Assembly: GCF_014898055.3 (NCBI RefSeq)
Contig: NW_023601212.1
Coordinates: forward strand, 37,870,329 to 37,934,328
DNA: 64,000 nt
Direction: 5' to 3'
Origin: Talpa occidentalis
Taxonomy: Eukaryota > Chordata > Mammalia > Eulipotyphla > Talpidae
The notes beneath the pieces are model-generated. The model did no database searches and had not been told where the DNA came from. It worked only from the letters and a program-made list of their open reading frames with translations. Positions within the stretch are counted from its first letter, which is position 1. Every line of letters starts with the position of its first letter. Shown piece after piece: positions 25,181 to 36,332 of the stretch. The translations under genes were made by a program, and so were the position numbers.

Positions 25181-25293
25181 ATTCATTTGTTCACTGTACT
25201 TCTGTCCTACAGATCCAGGATTTTGTCTTTTCTGCTCTAACAGACTTCTCTGCTTATTTTCAACAATTCGTTTTCTTCTTGTAACAGTAGAAT
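25181..25293 (-). CDS. CEP126: CEP126 coding exon E (113 bp)
   Basis: Acceptor tttgtttaag precedes 25,293 and donor GTAAGT follows 25,181. It completes a codon begun at the end of exon D (G|AT, Asp) and ends in phase 0. It encodes DSTVTRRKRIVENKQRSLLE and then QKRQNPGSVGQKYSEQMN. The basic stretch RRKRI and the NPGSVGQKYSEQ block match CEP126 as I recall it. The exon is intact. It sits 6.8 kb downstream of exon D in transcript order. Confidence 0.92.
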
Positions 25294-25389
25294 CTTAAAC
25301 AAATGCCAGTATAATATCAAAAATTGAGTAGATAATATATATCCACCATAAACTTCCAAGTTACCTTCAAACATTACAGAAAAATTCTA

Positions 25390-25545
25390 AATCTCATTCA
25401 TTCAGCAAATTTTATTGAGCTTCTCTTATATGTACTATGCATGACAGTTACAAATAATAGATTGAACAAAATTTCTGTTTCTGAGGGATTTAGGCAATTT
25501 TAGGCAATTTCTGTTTCTGAGGGGTTTACAGTTTAGAGCAGTGAC
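25390..25545 (-). repeat. L2 LINE 3' end, antisense
   Basis: The sequence attcagcaaattttattgag, followed by an actatgcatgacag-like stretch and aacaaaatttctgtttctgagg, resembles the reverse complement of the L2 3' end. A local duplication of about 32 nt (units containing ttaggcaattt and ctgtttctgagg) makes the tail repetitive. Confidence 0.55.
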
Positions 25546-26974
25546 TTTCAAAGTATGGTGCTGGAACACTAGGATATGCAAAATAAATCACTCCTATGCG
25601 GGAAGGACATATCAATTTCCATTTTACATTCATTATCTACAAGTTAGAAATTAAATTTTATTATGATTAATAAGCAGTTGGCATTGGGACCCTGGTAGGA
25701 TTGACAGGTAGAGGGTCAAATACTGCATACAGTACACAAAATAATCTTGTAGGAAGTATGAGGGTTGGCAGGAAGCTCTTTCACTTCCTGCAATGTACTA
25801 AATTATGCTTTGTGGGTTAACAGATACATTGTAGTACCTGAATGAGTATCAAAATGGGAAAGAAACTTTAAAAAGGCTTTTGTAGGGTATGTATTGTGTG
25901 TGTGGTCCTGTATTATTTAAGGTGAGTGGTGTGTATATGAATATCGGTCATTTATATGTTTTTTTGTATAATTAAAAACATTCTTGCAAAATCACAAAGA
26001 TCATACTAGAAATGCAAGTGCAGGTATAAAAAGGCAGAGCAGATACATAAACTTGTAGTCTCATAAACTTTTTGTCACATAATGATGACAGTATAATTAT
26101 AGTTACAAATTTTATCACAAATTCAAAGATTAACAAAAAATTGTTAACAATAAACTTTATCTTAAATGCACATTGTGTCTTGAGAAATTAGGTAATGATG
26201 ATAGCATGTGGAATGAAGTCATTGTAATTGATAAGACATTTAATATTAAGCATTAGGATTATTAATGAGAGAAAAGTAATGTTATATAGCTAATACATAA
26301 AATGCAGTGATACAATAAAAAACCTGCAGTGCATTGGTCTAGAATGGATATAAATTACACTAAAGTACTTAGATTGGCTGTAAAGCCATAAACAGAGTTA
26401 AGTGAAAACACAGTAAGTCAAGTGTCTGAGAATCCTGAAAGGTTTCACAGAGAAGGTTATGCCTGAGGTCCACTTTAGAATAGCAGTAAAGTGTCCAAGG
26501 AAAAGGACTCTGAGTTGTAAAGGACATTATGTGCAAAGGCACAAAGAAACAATGATGTATAATTAAGAATTTCCTTGGAACCAAAGTGTAGAAAATTCAA
26601 TTAGTCTGGGACATAGCATGCAAGTATGTGTGTGAGCATGCACACATCTTGTGTGTGTGTGTGCTTCGTTATAAGAGTTCAGGTAGGAGTAAAAAATGGA
26701 AGAATTTGGAGCTCTGAAATTATGTGCTAGAAAACATGGGTTTGAATATTGAATCATAGTACTATTGCTACTCTCTATATAAGTATACATACATAGCTTC
26801 ATATATCTTTACCTAACAGAGATATGTGTATATAGTTATATGCATATGACTAAACATATAAAACTATATATAACTATATACCTAAACCCACAAAGATCCC
26901 GCCCCCCCCCAAAGAAAGCTGGCTAGTAATAAAACATCCAATCTTTTAGAGTAAGGATAATAATTCTAGCTAAT
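25546..26974. other. CEP126 intron D-E, no confident feature
   Basis: AT-rich intron sequence. A (TG)n-like patch occurs at about 26,625-26,665 and a TA-rich patch at about 26,810-26,885. No exon or young mobile element is seen. Confidence 0.55.
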
Positions 26975-27165
26975 TTGTTAGCGCATTCGTAATTGCCCAG
27001 GCATTGTTCCAAGAGCTAAAGGCACTACTTTTCTTAAAGAAATTAAGCCACAGGAGAGGATAATTGCCCAAGGTCACAAAGCCAGTAAAGAACAAAGCTG
27101 GGATTTAGTTTCAAGCAGCTGGACTCTAAAATCTGAAATTCAAGTTCTTACCCTCTATACAAATA
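26975..27165 (-). repeat. MIR SINE relic, antisense
   Basis: The stretch ttgcccaaggtcacaaagcc, then agtaaagaacaaagctggga, matches the reverse complement of the MIR core and tRNA-like head. It is highly diverged. Confidence 0.7.
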
Positions 27166-28559
27166 ATTTTCATTCTGAGTTGATAGCGTTACACTGAAAG
27201 AAAGGTATTTTGCATTGGGATTCAAGATGCATAGACAGCTTTGTCAAACTTATTTACACTTAAAATCTGATGCCCACTGGAAGTTTCTACTCTAGAACAT
27301 TCTGATTCTAAAATTATCTTTTATTTAAAAAAGTGCTAGTCACCGTTCACTAACTTCATAAATCTTTAATAAGTCGTGACCTATAGTTTAAAAAGCACTG
27401 CATTATGTTTATTATCACCCATATGCTAAATGTGCTTTATGCTATAGTTTCTAGTAAGATCATTTGGGTAAGCAATAAAATTTCTATATATCAATAGTTT
27501 TATAAGCTTGGAATTGTTGTCCCCTAAATCTTACAAATCTTACAAAGTTCCTCTTTTCTTTCTTTGAAGAACTTGTAAAAATACCTAAAATGAAAATTTC
27601 CTTGGCCATATAACTGCAGAGTCAAGATATCTCCTTTCCTTCAGCCTATTTGTAATTCTTTTGGAGTCAAGATCTAGCAACACTCTGTATTAGAGTGTCA
27701 TTTATACTATATTTGCGTTTCATTGTTCCTTGTGTAGATGTTCAATTTTGTTGATTGTAGATCGAGTACAAGAAAAGACACAGTATATGTTTAAAACTAT
27801 TTGTGTATGGTTCCACTCACACACATAAACAATGCTATCTAATAGTTAGTACAATAGATGAGAACCTTGGTATTTTTGCAAATATAATATAGTTTGCACT
27901 AGCATCTCTGGTCAATTTCTAGTCTGATGTAGAAATTCTAGATATGGCAGTGTTACTACCAAAACTCAAAATAAAGCAAGTAATTTTCAATAAGTATTAT
28001 ATGCTTTTAAATTTGTAGTATTCTCAACTATAAACCAAAGGGAAAACTCTGAAAACATTCACAGAATAATGGCAGATCTAAGAAGTTAACTAGTTCAATC
28101 TCTTATTCAAGGATCTGGACATTCAATCTCTGCCTGAATAGTATAGAATGGGGACCTATTACCCCAAATGGGCTTTATCTTTCATAGGTGGTGGTTGTAG
28201 CTCAAATCCTCTCTTACGTAATTTTTGCCCATTAAATTATTTTTTTTCTCCACATAATCCCTCACATTTTTGAGGACACAGCTACTATTTTTGAGACACA
28301 GTTACTATGTCTTTTAGGCTTGTACCACTTTAATTGGTCTTCAGACCCAAGCCTGTGCAGCCTAGAATAATGTGGCACACAGCTATGCTTCCACAGATTT
28401 AGTTATTATTGGCTAAAATTATGTTAGTTTTATAAGAACTAAGGGTAATAATAGGCGTAAGCTCCTATTATTCTTTTTCTTTGATTTAGTTTTGCATTTA
28501 AAAAAAAACAGTTGTCAAGATGGGTATCTCTCTTCTTAGAAATGTAAAATGAAAAAAGA
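27166..28559. other. CEP126 intron D-E, no confident feature
   Basis: I recognise no exon, RNA gene or mobile element. The composition is AT-rich like the rest of the intron. Confidence 0.5.
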
Positions 28560-29530
28560 ATAAAGCCACAAATACATACAATCAAACTGAAAAGGAAAAG
28601 ACCACATTAAAATGAACTTTTATTCATCAAGAAAGTGAAACTACATATTACAAATTGGCAGAAAATAATTGCAACACGTATAACTGACACAGAATCTTGG
28701 ACTATATAAAGAATTTCTATTCAAAAAACAAAACAAAACAAAATCTAATAAAACCAAAAAACCCAAGATCAGACATTTCAAGAAGAGGAAATGCAAATAG
28801 CCCATAAACATACAATGCTCAGTTCATTAGTAACTGGAGCAACAGAATTGTTATAATTAGATACCACTTCTGACCCAGGTAGATTGAAAACATTAAAAAA
28901 TCTGACAGAGCTCTGGTGAGCCTGTAGTAAAGGGAACTTTCACACATTGCTGTAGAAAAGTATTTCACATTACCTAATAAAGTTGAAACTACACATACCC
29001 TATGATCCAGCCACATGTTTATCAGACAAATAAAACTGTCTCCAGAATCATTACTCATAAAAGTAAGAAACCAGAGCAACCCAAATGTCCAATAAAGGGC
29101 AAAATTTTTTTGTATATTCATATAATGTAATGTGGTAGAATAATGAAATATGAAGTATTGCTAAATTAATCAGTAATGCATCTAAAAAACCAAATTGGTT
29201 GAAAAAGCAAATTATAAATGAAATAATTGCACTTATGTGCTAAAAAATTAAATAATATTGCTTGGGATATATTCACAAAATTACAGTAAAATTATAAAGA
29301 AAAGCATAGAACCACTAACACAATTCTACTGATGGCTTCTATAAGAGAGGGAGAGGATGCAGTTGGGGCGAATCATGGGATTTCAATGATTCTAGTGATC
29401 TTTTATTTCTAAAACTGGGCAACAGGTACAAGGTCCTTATTAAGTTTTTAACTTGTTCTTAGATATTACATACATTCTTTTGTATTAAGATATACTTTTA
29501 AAATGGCAAAAAAACTTTAAAAAGTAAATT
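28560..29530 (+). repeat. Ancient LINE-1 3' fragment, sense strand
   Basis: Degenerate text follows the L1 ORF2 C-terminus and 3' UTR order: gaagaggaaatgcaaatagc, then aactttcacacattgctgta, cctatgatccagccaca and agcaacccaaatgtcc. All frames are destroyed. The divergence far exceeds that of the L1s listed elsewhere. Confidence 0.65.
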
Positions 29531-29734
29531 GAAAGCAAATACATGGCATCATGATTATATCTGTTAAACTGAAAACCTTATTAGTTTTGGTTTACATTTC
29601 AGCTAGAAAAGATGATTTTGAAAATTGATTCCCATCTTCCTTTGTAATTTTGTGCTCTCCATACACTGTATTGATCAATGTGCTATTTCTTTTTCATACA
29701 TATCACTGAAAAATCTGTGGTTATTCATTTTTCA

Positions 29735-29895
29735 TTTTATAATTTTTTTTATGTCCAGCTTGAGATATTGATACATAACATAGGTAAGTTTAAGGTGTAT
29801 AATGTGAAGACATACATACATATTGCAAAATGATTACCACAATAAGGTTAGTTAACATCTCAATCCCCTCACATAGTTTTAATGTGTTTTTTTAG
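29735..29895 (-). repeat. Old L1 3'-UTR fragment, antisense
   Basis: The block containing ttgagatattgatacataac, aagtttaaggtgtataatg and attgcaaaatgattaccac resembles the reverse complement of old L1M-type 3' ends. Confidence 0.55.
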
Positions 29896-29924
29896 ACAGC
29901 CAGGTAGCTAACATAGCTACCAGA

Positions 29925-30115
29925 GATACACTGTCTCCTTGCCATGCCACTTATACTATGTGACTTGTACAAATTATTAACCCTCTAAGTGCCTCAGTTT
30001 CCTGATGTATAACATGGAAGTAATATTATTTACCTCACAGAGTTATTGGAAGAATTACATTTTTCCATATGTGAACTGTGCTTAGAATAGTGACTAACAC
30101 ACAGTAATACAAATC
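29925..30115 (+). repeat. MIR SINE relic, sense
   Basis: The run acttgtacaaattattaacc, then tgcctcagtttcctgatg and a block ending agtgactaacacacagtaa, follows the MIR consensus order on the plus strand. It is typical of ancient mammalian MIR copies. Confidence 0.85.
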
Positions 30116-30227
30116 TTTACCTAGAATAATTTGCTTCCATGAAATAAGATTTTTTTAATCATCATTTTAATTTATAGATGAGAAAACTGAATCCTGGAGA
30201 TGCGCTGTCCAATAACTAGCCACTAGT

Positions 30228-30859
30228 TGTTGGAGGCGGCCACCCCGTGTAGTGAGCAGAGGGGCCTTGCCCCTTTGTCCCTAAGGCATGTGAAAACACA
30301 TGTGTCTCAGAGGAAAACCTCTGAGTGACAGGACTTGGTGTTGAGAGACTGGAAAGTGACCTGCGTGGAGTCAGGCTTCTACATCTCCACAGTCTGAGAA
30401 TAACAAAATGGAGAGACCCTGCGCAGTGAGCAGAAGGGCCTTGACCCAAGTCTTTAAGGCATGTGAAAACACATGCATCTCGGAGGAAAACCTCTGGGTG
30501 ATAGGACTTGGTGTTGAGAGCCTGGAAGTGACCTGTGTACATCTCCACAGTTTGAGAATAACAAAAATAATGAGTGAACTTCCCAGGCTCTGGCTAGGGG
30601 GCGATAAGATTATGTGTGTGAGAACTAACCACCTGGTACCCTACTGTCTGAAGTAAATAGATAATAGTAAGAAAATAGACTAATCATTCATACATGTTAT
30701 CATTATATGGTATGCTTTGATGTTACACCTGCTGCAATTAAAATAGTATATAATGAGCACTAAGACAATAAAGATTTACTGCATGTTGGACACGACAGTC
30801 CCCCATGTCTGATTTCCCTCCCCATTGTGTCCCAGGTTTGGACTCACTAGAAGTCCACA
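30228..30859 (+). mobile_element. Solo LTR, betaretrovirus-like (ERVK type)
   Basis: The 632-bp element starts TGTTGGAGG and ends GTCCACA, flanked by a 6-bp duplication, ACTAGT (30,222-30,227 and 30,860-30,865). A 6-bp duplication is typical of class II (ERVK) integration. An AATAAA signal lies at 30,767-30,772. U3 contains an imperfect tandem repeat: unit 1 starts at 30,251, unit 2 at 30,425. Each carries two adjacent inverted repeats with AAAA spacers. No internal viral genes remain. Confidence 0.85.
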
Positions 30860-30884
30860 ACTAGTCACATTTTAGTATTTAAAT

Positions 30885-31715
30885 TTAACTTATTTATGTT
30901 TTTATTTATTTAGTCTCTCCACCAAATCACCTGTGCCCATACTCCTTCTGCCTTCTTCCCCTACCCCTCCACCCCTTCTCATTCCTTCTGATTGCCATTA
31001 TCTTCTTTTTGCGGAGTTCAAATATTTATTTCTTCTACTGTTTTTGTGCATTTTTTTTTGGTATTTATATCCTCAGATGAGCAAAACCATCAAAAATCTG
31101 TTTTTCATTTGACTAATTTCACTCAACATAATCACCTCAAGGTCCATCCACTTTGTCCCAAATGCCACTATTTCATCTTTTCTACTTTTATTTTATTGAG
31201 GTAACATTGGTTTATAACACTGTAGGTGACTCATATATAGGATCACACCTCTCCAGATGCACGTCTTCACACTACACCTACCGCTAGGCACCCACAGTCC
31301 TGTGCACTCTCTGCTGTGTTTTCTCCCTTCCCCTCTTGTAGCCGTGATTCCACAGTTTTCTAGGATTTGTTATTGGTTTTGTTTTATCTGACTTTCTGTT
31401 TCTCTATATTACACATGCAAATGAAACTATCTCATAATTGTCTTTTTCCTTCTGACATTTCACTAAGCATTATTCCTTCTAGTTCCATCCATATTGTTGC
31501 AAATGGGAAGAGTTCATCTTTATTTTATAGGTGAACAGTATTCCATTGTGTATATACACCACATTTTTCTAATCCACTCCTCTGTCCTGTGGTACTTAGG
31601 TTGTTTCTATAACTTAACTTTTGTAAATAAGGCTGCAATGAACATAGGAGTGCAAATATCTCTTCAAATTACTGTATTGACATTCTTTGGGTATAAAACT
31701 AGGAGTTTTTAATAT
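30885..31715 (-). repeat. Ancient LINE-1 3' fragments, antisense
   Basis: Text such as aagttccatccatattgttgc-like DNA at about 31,480-31,500, acagtattccattgtgtata and ggctgcaatgaacataggag is the reverse complement of the L1 ORF2 C-terminus. A similar block (about 31,085-31,185) precedes it, so two fragments or a partial duplication may be present. Both are strongly diverged. Confidence 0.7.
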
Positions 31716-31784
31716 TTTGAGAAACCTCTATACTGGAAAATTAGATTTTTTTCCTAAGGGTAAGAACACTGGAGCTATAATACA

Positions 31785-31900
31785 AAATCCTGACTCTGTT
31801 TTGAACCAGCTGTGTGATCCTGGGTTATATACTTTCATTATGTGTGCCAGTTTTCTCATCCATAAAATAGGGAGGTTTAAAATCAGCTGTATCTTTAGTC
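31785..31900 (+). repeat. MIR SINE relic, sense
   Basis: The run accagctgtgtgatcctggg, then ttttctcatccataaaatag, matches the middle of MIR on the plus strand. It lies just downstream of CEP126 exon D in transcript order. Confidence 0.75.
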
Positions 31901-32084
31901 CTTTCTCATAATCAATTTTTTATTCTACCTATATAATAAGGGAGGTAAATTATTTCTATAAGGGTAAGTCATTATTCAACATTAATATCTATAAAGTACA
32001 CACTGTCATACTTTAGTAAGAAACATTTCACATTAATTCAAAGAGTTGCATTTTATCTATAAAAATACATACATTTATTCTTAC

Positions 32085-34194
32085 CGGCAGTCTTTTCATT
32101 TTGACCTAAAGCATTATGCCGTCTTTTCCACAAGGTAATGGGTTCTTTAGATCTAAGAGCCACAGAGTGATGGCTTTTGTCATGATCAGGACACCTTTGG
32201 GTACAACATAATGTCCTATCTTGATGGGCAACCATTTGAGTGCTACTTGGATGATTTATTTTTGCTAAAGTTTGGCACTCAGAAGAATGATATGGTAGAG
32301 ATGGCATCACATTGACTAAGTCAGAACAGACATCTGAGAATGGAAGATCAATTTCTTGATTCCACTGATTCAGTTCAGGTTCTGTTGGATGCACATGTTT
32401 TGAATTAAAACAGTCAGGTGTAATAAAATTCAGAGAATTTTCAGGCTTTACTGATTGACACTGAGGCACCTGTATCTTTTTAGCACTCCTAATATTTGAA
32501 GGAGATTTAGGAGGAGGATGAGGTACAATTATCTTACCCTGAGCATGTAAAAATGTGTTGGCTTTGTTTGCAGACTGTGGTTGAATAACAGTGCCTTTTC
32601 TGTTTGTGTATATAAAGCCTGGTTGGACCTTAGCAGATCTTGTTCTTCTAATTACTTTTGCTCCACAGTTTTGTAGAGTTTTCTCAGTTTTAGAGTCACC
32701 ACTAGGGGCTTGACTTTCCTCCTTTTGTGAAGCTGACCAGGCTTGTTTAGCAATATTATAACCTGAAGGTATAAAACTGTTCCAAGGCACAAGGTCTGTT
32801 CCAGATTCTCCTAAAGTAGTGACATTTTCAGAGACAGAATCATCTGTGGGCTTTTTCCTATCAGCAGAAGTTACAGCACAAGCAGGAACTGAAATCATGT
32901 TGCTGGCAACATCACTTTCACTTTGAATGTGGAATGGTTGAGACCACTGTTGTGATATTCCTATTCTATTTTTCAGCGAATGATTTTCTTCAGCATTTTT
33001 TCCTATATCTCCAGTTTCATCAAACCACCTCAGTTTTTTAATAGTCTTTGGGATTTCTTCAAATTTCCCTTTTTCTTTTGTTAATTCAATACTATCTCTG
33101 ATAGTTGCTGCTTTCTGATTTCCTAACTTAAAGCCTTGGTTTATAAGTAGTGCCTTAAAACAATCATGTTCATATTTAGAGTCTTTCTTTAAAATACTTT
33201 TAAGAAACCTCACATCATCTCTCGCATGAATGTTGTATTCCAATTTCTTGTGCTCACCAAATAAGTCACAATTAGATAATGATGTTGATGTTTCCAATAT
33301 TTTTTGTTTTTTATCTTTTGACTCAGAGTTGTGAGGTATACAAGTGGCTTCAAAATTGTCTGAAAATAAAAAAAACTCTTGTTTATTACAGTTAAGATAT
33401 TTTATATTTTCATCTTTAACATCTTTCAATTCCCTTAATTTATCAGAACACTGCACTGGGTTCATTTCTTTTATACATCTACTGTTCTTTGGTAAAGGCC
33501 TAGCTGATTGTGTACTAGATGGCAAAGCTAAAAGTGTTGCTGCGGGTACAAATGAAGTAGGAGCTGAAGTAGTTCCATCTTCTCGAGTTAATTCAGGATA
33601 TTTCTCTTGGTCTGAAAATGAAGTCATTTCCTGGGGTAGAGAATCTGGAGTGGTCCAGGCTTTGCTGCATTTAAAGATTGGGCTTTCAGTAACTAATGGT
33701 CTTTCCCTTTTGAGTGCTCCGGAAGTGAAGTCAGTTGTCCTCACTGTGCTAGTTTCAGAGATCTTTTCCATATTTTTATCTTGTACAAATATGGGTGGAT
33801 TATCTACAGAGGCTCCTGAATTATTAGTGGTATTTGTGGCTCCTTGGATAGTACTACTCAGGGCAGATGAATTTTGCTGTTTAGTATTAAAACGTTCACA
33901 TGAAGGTTTACTTAAAACATCTGAGAAAGGTGTGAAAGTCTGAGTCTTTGGATCGTCTAATTTGACAAGCCAATTATTTATACGTTGAGTTTTAGAGAAT
34001 GACAGTTTATCTTCATCAAAGCAGCTTAGATTAGTTGATTGCAGATTTGCTGATTGGAAGGAATTCTGCTGGATTGATGGAGAAGGCTCCTTATTAATTG
34101 TTAAATATATTTTTTCATGTTCCCCAGCCTCAAGACTGTCTATACTTGAGAGGGTTTCAGAATTTGTTATCTGATTAACTTCATCACAAAATTT
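32085..34194 (-). CDS. CEP126: CEP126 large coding exon D (2,110 bp)
   Basis: This single exon encodes about 703 residues, most of the protein. Acceptor gctttttcag precedes 34,194 and donor GTAAGA follows 32,085. It starts in phase 0 with KFCDEVNQITNSETLSSIDS and ends QNEKTA plus one base. Landmarks include STNLSCFDEDKLSFSKTQ, RERPLVTESPIFK, FLKSILKKDSKYEHDCF, RDSIELTKEKG and IKKLRWFDETGD; these match CEP126 by recall. The product is acidic and serine-rich, with no enzyme motif; most is likely disordered. CEP126 acts at centrosomes and basal bodies through pericentriolar-satellite and dynactin-linked transport (published for the human protein). No stop or frameshift interrupts it. Confidence 0.95.
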
Positions 34195-35008
34195 CTGAAA
34201 AAGCAAGCAAACAAACTTTTTTATAGCTTAGAAACCTTTAATTGCTCAAATTAATGACACAACACACCACTGAGCAGAGTCCAATTTTCTCTGGCACACA
34301 AAATAGAGTAAAATGACTATGGACAGTGTAGGTATGTAAATACTCAATATTCCTAGAGGGGTCTCAGAGTGAAAAAGAGGGAGCTAGTAAAGACTTGTAA
34401 TAAAGTGTGTTGGCCTTAACTTCTATGCTGAAAGTAACTACCCAAATACTCTACCATGGTTATAGCTTGGAAAAAATTTTGCTGTTTCTATTCCACTCAA
34501 AGTAGGGAGTTTCTTAAAAGTTTCAAATAGCATGTGAAATTCTGAAAAAACAATTATTTACAAGTGGTATTTTTTTCTGAAGCCATCACTGGAATTGAAT
34601 GAGGCTAGTGTGGGCTTCCTGCTGGTAGAGCTGCATCTTTTTATTGAAATTATCTCATAGTCCATGTGGTAGAGCTCTCATGCTGACTGCATATTAGAAT
34701 ATTACATTATACTTTCAAATAGAGTTCATGTTTGTCAGAAACTACCTTTATAAAGTATATTTTTCTAAATATAAGAGAAGGAAAAAGTGACGGAGGAAAC
34801 AGAGATTAAAATGAGTGAAAGGTAAGGAAAAAATTAAAAAAATTATTACCCTAACATTCATGATGAATTTATGTGGATCGACCCACACTCTCTCTAATAG
34901 CCTACCATTGACGAATGACATACATTTCTTTAGTGGAGAACACTGAAAAAATGGGACAGAATTATTATTAGATGTTAAAATGTTAGTCACATATTTATAA
35001 TTTCATAC
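34195..35008. other. CEP126 intron C-D (814 bp)
   Basis: This is the shortest intron of the gene in this window. It runs from donor GTATGA after exon C to acceptor TTTCAG before exon D. No mobile element is recognised. Confidence 0.85.
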
Positions 35009-35207
35009 TTGCAAACTGCTCAGATGTTGATCTTCTAGGAGTTTCTGAGTTTCCTCTAGTTTAAGCTGGAATACATCTTTGTTCATGGACAAGTCTGTCC
35101 TGCTGTTTTCCTTCATTTCTTTATCACAATTGATTTTGAATGAGTGATGTTTCTGATGCTTGTAGTCACATTTTAACAATGATGAAGGCAAGGCATTATT
35201 TATAACT
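35009..35207 (-). CDS. CEP126: CEP126 coding exon C (199 bp)
   Basis: Acceptor gtggttcacag precedes 35,207 and donor GTATGA follows 35,009. It completes an Arg codon begun by exon B (AG|A) and ends in phase 0. It encodes VINNALPSSLLKCDYKHQKH, then KINCDKEMKENS and finally VFQLKLEETQKLLEDQHLSS plus LQ. The final block is a heptad-like, charged helix, likely part of the N-terminal coiled coil that continues into KFCDEV of exon D. The match to CEP126 is strong and the frame is intact. Confidence 0.94.
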
Positions 35208-36332
35208 CTGTGAACCACACATAAAAGAAGTTTAGTACATTTCAATGAAATTAACTTCTTTCTATATACACATAAAAAACACACTTATGTAATATGGGTG
35301 TGTATGGTGTGTGTGTCCAGATAATCACATATAAGGATATTGGAGAAATATACAGGCCTAGTAGGACAGGAATTCCAGGCAGTCAATTGTAGAATAAAAA
35401 TGTATGTGGGATTACAGTGCCAATAAAGTACTTCCCCTTCATGTAGGAATGCCCAGTTATTCATGGCTTTGGTTAAGAAATCCTATTTCTCTATTGCTTG
35501 GGATAGATATAGAAGGAATTTCTGTAGCTTTGTAAAGTAGGTCCTCAATTATTTAAGAGGATTCCTCACTGGATAGTAATATAATGCATTACTCTTAGTT
35601 CTGAGTTAATGTCATGACTGGTAGCTGTTCCTCTAATCTTAGAGTAGGCAGGAATTTCCATTCTGTTTTACTAGGTGAAATAGAGGATATCCAGACATTT
35701 GTTTTCAGTTGTATCACACATATAAGCATGGTTTTCATGCTACAGAAGGGTACTCTTAATGTAGAGTTTACTTTTAGTGCCACTTCTAAGGGGTATCACC
35801 AAAAAATTATTAATGGATTACATCATTTTCTACTAGAATTTTGCATCTTCTGAAATGTTATAGCATGATACATCTCAGTACATGTAAAAGTGAAAGACAA
35901 AGAACAAAGGAAGATGTGGGGTCTCTTATTTGAGGATGAGGTGTATTAAATAGCTGATTACTGCTGCACTAGACCAGTCATGTGAATCTCAAGGGCGTTT
36001 TTTCCTGATTCAGTTTAATTCAATTATCCAATTCAATGAGGATACAAATGTTTTGAAAGGTGACCCATGGCCACCTGCAACAGAGACCTATCTCCAATAC
36101 CCATATATATCTTATTTGGACAGACTGGAATAATCAGTTACCAAATTGCTGACTATCCTTCTGTGACCACAGAGAGAGCAGGGAGAGCAAGAAGGTATTC
36201 AACAATAGTTCCTGGACATTGAGAGATTATTCATCTCTTCGTTTTAGGCTTTCCTGTGCTCATATAATCCCCTTCAATTGCCCTTCCCAAACGAAATAAA
36301 GCTAAATCTACAAAATATCTAATGAACTCGAT
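35208..36332. other. CEP126 intron B-C, proximal part
   Basis: The stretch has no recognised mobile element or RNA gene. An AATAAA occurs on the plus strand at about 36,295-36,300. Confidence 0.5.

Noticed and set aside
33344..33943. 199-codon plus-strand frame opposite the large CEP126 exon
   Set aside because: It is an antisense shadow of the coding exon; no family resemblance or promoter was seen.
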